30,253 nt of DNA, from NCBI GenBank assembly GCA_945878385.1, contig CAMCTE010000004.1, positions 1 through 30,253 of the forward strand, written 5' to 3'. The notes beneath the pieces were generated by a model. The model was not told the origin of the DNA and did not search any database. It was given only the letters and a program-made list of their open reading frames with translations. This DNA is from Azohydromonas lata NBRC 102462. GTDB taxonomy: Bacteria > Pseudomonadota > Gammaproteobacteria > Burkholderiales > Burkholderiaceae_C. A program made the translations under genes and the position numbers. Positions 26,937 to 30,253 of this stretch are shown in pieces (the stretch's first letter is position 1; the number at the start of each line of letters is the position of its first letter).

Positions 26937-27710
26937 CTACTGTTCCGCGAAAGCCCTCTCGATCACGAAGTCTCCGGGGCGGGTGGTGTTGCCTTCGTCG
27001 AAGCCACGCGCCTCGAGCATGCGCTTGAGGTCCTTGAGCATGGCCGGGCTGCCGCAGATCATCACGCGGTCGGTGGCCGGGTCCAGGGCCGGGAGCTTCA
27101 AGTCTTCGAAAATCTTGCCCGACTCGATCAGTTCGGTGATTCGACCCTGGTTGACGAAGTCCTCGCGTGTGACCGTGGGGTAGTACTTCAATTTGCCGGT
27201 CACGAGTTCGCCCAGGAACTCGTGCTCGGGCAGGTGCTTGACCAGCAGGTCGTGGTAAGCCAGTTCATCCACTTCGCGTACGCCGTGCACCAGCACTACT
27301 TCATCGAAGCGCTCATAGGTTTCGGGGTCGCGCACGATGCTCATGAAGGGCGCAAGGCCCGTGCCGGTGGCAAGCATGTACAAGCGCTTGGCTGGCAACA
27401 GGTAGTCGACCAGCAAGGTGCCGGTGGGCTTCTTGCCCACGATGATGGTGTCACCCACCTGGATGTGCTGCAGCCTTGAGGTCAGGGGGCCATCGGGCAC
27501 CTTGATGGACAGGAATTCCAGGTGCTCTTCATAGTTGGCGCTGACGATGGAGTAAGCGCGCAGCAGGGGTTTGCCGTCCACCTTCAGGCCGATCATGGTG
27601 AAGTGGCCGTTGGAAAACCGCAGGGCCGGGTCGCGCGTGGTGGTGAAACTGAACAGGCGTTCGGTCCAGTGGTGGACGGTGAGGACTTTTTCTTCGTGCA
27701 GGGCGCTCAT
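26937..27710 (-). CDS. fpr: Ferredoxin/flavodoxin--NADP+ reductase
   Basis: A 257-residue FAD enzyme moving electrons between NADPH and ferredoxin or flavodoxin. The FAD-binding motif RAYSIVSANYEEHLEFLSIKV begins at residue 51, the phosphate-binding part is DGPLTSRL (73-80), and the NADP domain has MLATGTGLAPFMS (112-124). VMICGSPAMLKDLKRML and a C-terminal ERAFAEQ complete it; length is typical of the bacterial Fpr type. Upstream, ATTATC at 27717-27722 (GATAAT on the minus strand) is a weak -10 candidate very close to the ATG. It is divergent from selD across 98 bases. The hybrid kinase follows 48 bases downstream on the same strand. Confidence 0.93.
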   Translation of the reverse strand: MSALHEEKVLTVHHWTERLFSFTTTRDPALRFSNGHFTMIGLKVDGKPLLRAYSIVSANYEEHLEFLSIKVPDGPLTSRLQHIQVGDTIIVGKKPTGTLLVDYLLPAKRLYMLATGTGLAPFMSIVRDPETYERFDEVVLVHGVREVDELAYHDLLVKHLPEHEFLGELVTGKLKYYPTVTREDFVNQGRITELIESGKIFEDLKLPALDPATDRVMICGSPAMLKDLKRMLEARGFDEGNTTRPGDFVIERAFAEQ

Positions 27711-27808
27711 CCCGCAATTATCCCGTTTTTCATGAAAGCATTAGGGAAACCCCGGGCCTGTCGGGCCGTCCACAATCGGCTTCGTCTTTACAGAAGGACT
27801 GCACATAC

Positions 27809-28885
27809 ATGACACAACCTGACCCCAATCAGGTCGCGCCGCCTGAACCGCGGCTGACCAGCCTTTCCCATGGGGGAGGCTGCGGCTGCAAGATCGCGCC
27901 CGGTGTGCTTGGCGAAATCTTGAAGGGCACCACTGCGATGCCCATCCCCCCGGAACTGATGGTGGGGATTGAAACCGCAGACGACGCGGCGGTCTACCGG
28001 CTCAATGATGAGCAGGCCCTGATTGCCACGACCGACTTCTTCATGCCCATCGTCGATGACCCCTTCGACTTCGGGCGCATTGCGGCGACCAATTCCATCA
28101 GCGACGTGTACGCGATGGGAGGCCGGCCGATCATGGCGCTCGCCCTGGTGGGCATGCCCATCAGTGTGCTGTCGCCGGCCACCATCGGCAAGGTGCTCGA
28201 CGGCGGGGCCAGCGTGTGCCGTGCGGCCGGCATTCCGATTGCCGGTGGCCACACCATCGATTCGGTGGAGGCCATTTATGGCCTGGTGGCGCTGGGACTG
28301 GTGCACCCCAAGCGGGTTCGGCGCAATGCCGATTCCAAGCCGGGTGATGTGCTGGTGCTGGGCAAGCCACTGGGCGTGGGCGTGATGAGCGCGGCGCTGA
28401 AGAAGGGTGAGTTGGGTGATGTGGGTTATGCCAGCATGATCGAAAACACCACCAAGCTCAACACGCCGGGCCCTGACCTGGCTGCCTTGGATGGTGTGCA
28501 TGCCATCACCGATGTGACCGGCTTCGGCCTGGCTGGCCATGCGCTGGAGCTGGCTCGCGGGGCCAAGTGCACCATCGAGATCGACTGGCCGGCGGTGCCG
28601 CTTTTGCACGGTGTGCGCGGCTTGGCCCAGCGCGGTTTCGTGACCGGGGCATCGGGCCGCAATTGGGAGGGTTATGGCACCGAGGTGTCGGTGTCGGAAG
28701 GCATGGCGGCTGAAGACCGCGCGCTGCTGACGGACCCGCAAACCAGTGGTGGGTTGCTCGTTTCGTGCGAGCCGGGCAGTGTGGATGCGGTGTTGGCCGT
28801 GTTCAAGCAGCACGGCTTCGGTGATGCGGCGGTGGTGGGCCGTGTGACGGCCCGTGGCGCGGCGCCGCTGGTGGTGACGGGCTGA
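27809..28885 (+). CDS. selD: Selenide, water dikinase (selenophosphate synthetase)
   Basis: SelD makes selenophosphate from selenide and ATP, the selenium donor for selenocysteine and selenouridine. The 358-residue product has the catalytic loop HGGGCGCKIAP with Cys25 and Lys28 (a cysteine form, no in-frame TGA). It also has DDAAVYRLNDEQALIATTDFF, NSISDVYAMGGRPIMAL, GGHTIDS, and the C-terminal ITDVTGFGLAGHALEL and LTDPQTSGGLL. An AGAAGGA (27792-27798) precedes the ATG by ten bases. No selA, selB, selU (mnmH) or recognisable selenoprotein gene is in the window. It is separated from the convergent ETF-QO gene by a strong hairpin. Confidence 0.96.
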   Translation: MTQPDPNQVAPPEPRLTSLSHGGGCGCKIAPGVLGEILKGTTAMPIPPELMVGIETADDAAVYRLNDEQALIATTDFFMPIVDDPFDFGRIAATNSISDVYAMGGRPIMALALVGMPISVLSPATIGKVLDGGASVCRAAGIPIAGGHTIDSVEAIYGLVALGLVHPKRVRRNADSKPGDVLVLGKPLGVGVMSAALKKGELGDVGYASMIENTTKLNTPGPDLAALDGVHAITDVTGFGLAGHALELARGAKCTIEIDWPAVPLLHGVRGLAQRGFVTGASGRNWEGYGTEVSVSEGMAAEDRALLTDPQTSGGLLVSCEPGSVDAVLAVFKQHGFGDAAVVGRVTARGAAPLVVTG

Positions 28886-28935
28886 AGGGCTGAAGGGCTC
28901 AGGCCCACATTCAACCGGTTTGCTGTCGAAGTGAA

Positions 28936-28958
28936 GAGGCCCGCGATCAGCGGGCCTC
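28936..28958. terminator. Strong hairpin terminator between selD and ETF-QO gene
   Basis: GAGGCCCGC and GCGGGCCTC form a perfect 9-bp stem with a five-base GATCA loop, midway between two convergent genes. The plus strand continues GTTCCTTC, the minus strand TTCACTTC. It probably stops transcription from both sides, though neither T-run is long. Confidence 0.7.
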
Positions 28959-28977
28959 GTTCCTTCAAGGGGGTGCG

Positions 28978-30253
28978 TCACATGCCCGCGTAGTTCGGCC
29001 CGCCACCACCCTCGGGCGTCACCCACACGATGTTCTGTGTGGGGTCCTTGATGTCGCAGGTCTTGCAGTGCACACAGTTCTGCGCGTTGATCTGCAGGCG
29101 GTCGCCACCGTCTTCGGCCTTCACGAATTCGTACACGCCTGCCGGGCAATAGCGGCTCTCAGGGCCCGCGTACTTCGCCAGGTTGTGGGCCACGGGAACC
29201 AAGGCGTCGCGCAGGGTCAGGTGCGCAGGTTGGTTCTCTTCGTGATTGGTGTTGCTGACAAACACCGAGCTCAGGCGGTCGAAGGTGAGCTTGCCGTCGG
29301 GCTTGGGGTATTCGATCTTGGGGCACTGGGCCGCAGGCTTCAGGCGCGTGTGGTCGGCCTCGGTGCGGCGGATGGTCCAGGGCGGGGCCTTGAAGCCGAG
29401 CTTGGGCAGCAGCCACTGCTCGATGCCCGTCATGAAGGCGCCTACGTTGTTGCCCTTCTTGAACCACTGCTTGAAATTCTTGGAGCCCTGCAGTTCCTCG
29501 TGCAGCCAGCTGCGTTCGAAGGCCGCGGGGTAGGCGCTGAGCTCGTCATGCGAGCGGCCGGCCTGCAGGGCCTCAAAGGCTGCCTCAGCGCACAGCATGC
29601 CGGTCTTGATGGCTGCATGCGAGCCTTTGATGCGCGCGGCATTCAGGTAGCCTGCGTCGCAGCCGATGAGCGCACCGCCCGGGAACACCGGCTTGGGCAG
29701 GCTGAGGATGCCGCCGGCTGTGATGGCGCGCGCGCCATAGCTGATGCGCTTGCCGCCTTCGATGTGGGCGCGTATGGAGGGGTGAGCCTTCCAGCGCTGC
29801 ATTTCCTCGAAGGGCGAGAGCCAGGGGTTCTGATAGTCCAGCCCGGTGACGAAGCCCAGGGTGACCTTGTTGCCTTCGAGGTGGTAAAGAAAGCCGCCGC
29901 CATAGGTTTCGCTGTCCATGGGCCAACCGGCGGTGTGCACCACCAGGCCGGGCTTGGCCTTGTCGGCCGGTACTTCCCAGAGCTCCTTGATGCCGATGGC
30001 ATAGCTTTGCGGGTCTTTGCCTGCGTCGAGCTTGAACTTCGCAATCAGCTGCTTGCCCAGGTGGCCACGCGCGCCTTCAGCGAAAACGGTGTACTTGCCA
30101 AGGAGCTCCATGCCGAGCTGGAAGCCGTCGTGGGGCTCACCGTCCTTGCCGATGCCCAGGTTGCCGGTGGCCACGCCGCGCACGCGGCCTTGTTCGTCGT
30201 AGAGCACCTCGGCCGCAGTAAAACCGGGGAAGATTTCCACGCCCAGGGCTTCG
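28978..30253 (-). CDS. Electron-transfer flavoprotein-ubiquinone oxidoreductase, C-terminal part
   Basis: ETF-QO takes electrons from ETF (fed by fatty-acid and amino-acid dehydrogenases) and reduces ubiquinone at the membrane. About 425 C-terminal codons are present; the frame runs off the window end and the N-terminal FAD-binding motif lies outside. Seen are the FAD-domain segment GKYTVFAEGARGHLGKQL, the quinone-region GWPMDSETYGGGFLYHLE, and VFPGGALIGCDAGYLNAARIKGSHAAIKTGMLCAE. The ferredoxin-like 4Fe-4S site has Cys in RYCPAGVYEF and CVHCKTCDIKDPTQNI, giving four ligands. It ends GGGGPNYAGM as is typical. The fatty-acid-type genes elsewhere in the window would be natural users, but no operon link is seen. 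Confidence 0.95.
   Translation of the reverse strand, partial: EALGVEIFPGFTAAEVLYDEQGRVRGVATGNLGIGKDGEPHDGFQLGMELLGKYTVFAEGARGHLGKQLIAKFKLDAGKDPQSYAIGIKELWEVPADKAKPGLVVHTAGWPMDSETYGGGFLYHLEGNKVTLGFVTGLDYQNPWLSPFEEMQRWKAHPSIRAHIEGGKRISYGARAITAGGILSLPKPVFPGGALIGCDAGYLNAARIKGSHAAIKTGMLCAEAAFEALQAGRSHDELSAYPAAFERSWLHEELQGSKNFKQWFKKGNNVGAFMTGIEQWLLPKLGFKAPPWTIRRTEADHTRLKPAAQCPKIEYPKPDGKLTFDRLSSVFVSNTNHEENQPAHLTLRDALVPVAHNLAKYAGPESRYCPAGVYEFVKAEDGGDRLQINAQNCVHCKTCDIKDPTQNIVWVTPEGGGGPNYAGM

Noticed and set aside
27880..27895. Possible selenocysteine position in SelD
   Set aside because: The catalytic residue is encoded by TGC and the frame has no internal TGA, so this is the ordinary cysteine form.

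Overview
The window is GC-rich (mostly G or C at third codon positions) and reads as a chromosomal segment of a betaproteobacterium, most likely Burkholderiales and close to Comamonadaceae. Three things point there: the run hflX-hflK-hflC-DUF2065-hisZ-purA-phosphoribosyltransferase followed nearby by rnr, a HisZ-type regulatory subunit for histidine synthesis, and the general protein flavour. This placement is an inference from gene order and protein similarity recalled from memory. No mobile element, CRISPR array, rRNA or prophage gene was seen. Nearly all of the sequence is coding.

Layout. Positions 1-6119 (+) hold the end of hflX, the membrane protease regulators hflK and hflC, a 61-residue DUF2065 protein, hisZ, purA and a small phosphoribosyltransferase. 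A penicillin-acylase-family Ntn hydrolase lies on the minus strand (6128-8683). Next come tRNA-Leu(CAG) on the minus strand with its own promoter and terminator, and the divergent rnr (RNase R). A chemotaxis receptor (11671-13386, +) converges on the glycine cleavage operon gcvT-gcvH-gcvP (minus, 17739 to 13402), which is headed by a tandem glycine riboswitch (17849-18052).

Divergent from the riboswitch is a tightly packed plus-strand cluster (18086-24384): a CoA-binding protein, metY, a secreted S46 dipeptidyl-peptidase, an AMP-forming acyl-CoA synthetase and an ECHDC3-like crotonase. It converges on a soluble three-PAS hybrid histidine kinase that sits just downstream of a ferredoxin-NADP reductase (minus). 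Divergent from the reductase is selD (+), and a strong hairpin separates selD from the convergent 3' part of the ETF-ubiquinone oxidoreductase gene, which is cut by the window edge.

The most notable observation is in gcvT. It is intact as a reading frame but lacks about 70 residues in the middle, including the GYTGE-type block conserved in aminomethyltransferases. The junction codes for ALLA and looks like an in-frame deletion between two short repeats. Either the cell carries a defective or altered T-protein under an intact glycine riboswitch, or this is a recent or assembly-level deletion. The second notable structure is a perfect 10-bp inverted repeat that places the kinase's ribosome-binding region and start codon in the loop of a possible hairpin. 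I saw no clear evidence of a wholly undescribed multi-gene system; most of the window is housekeeping.
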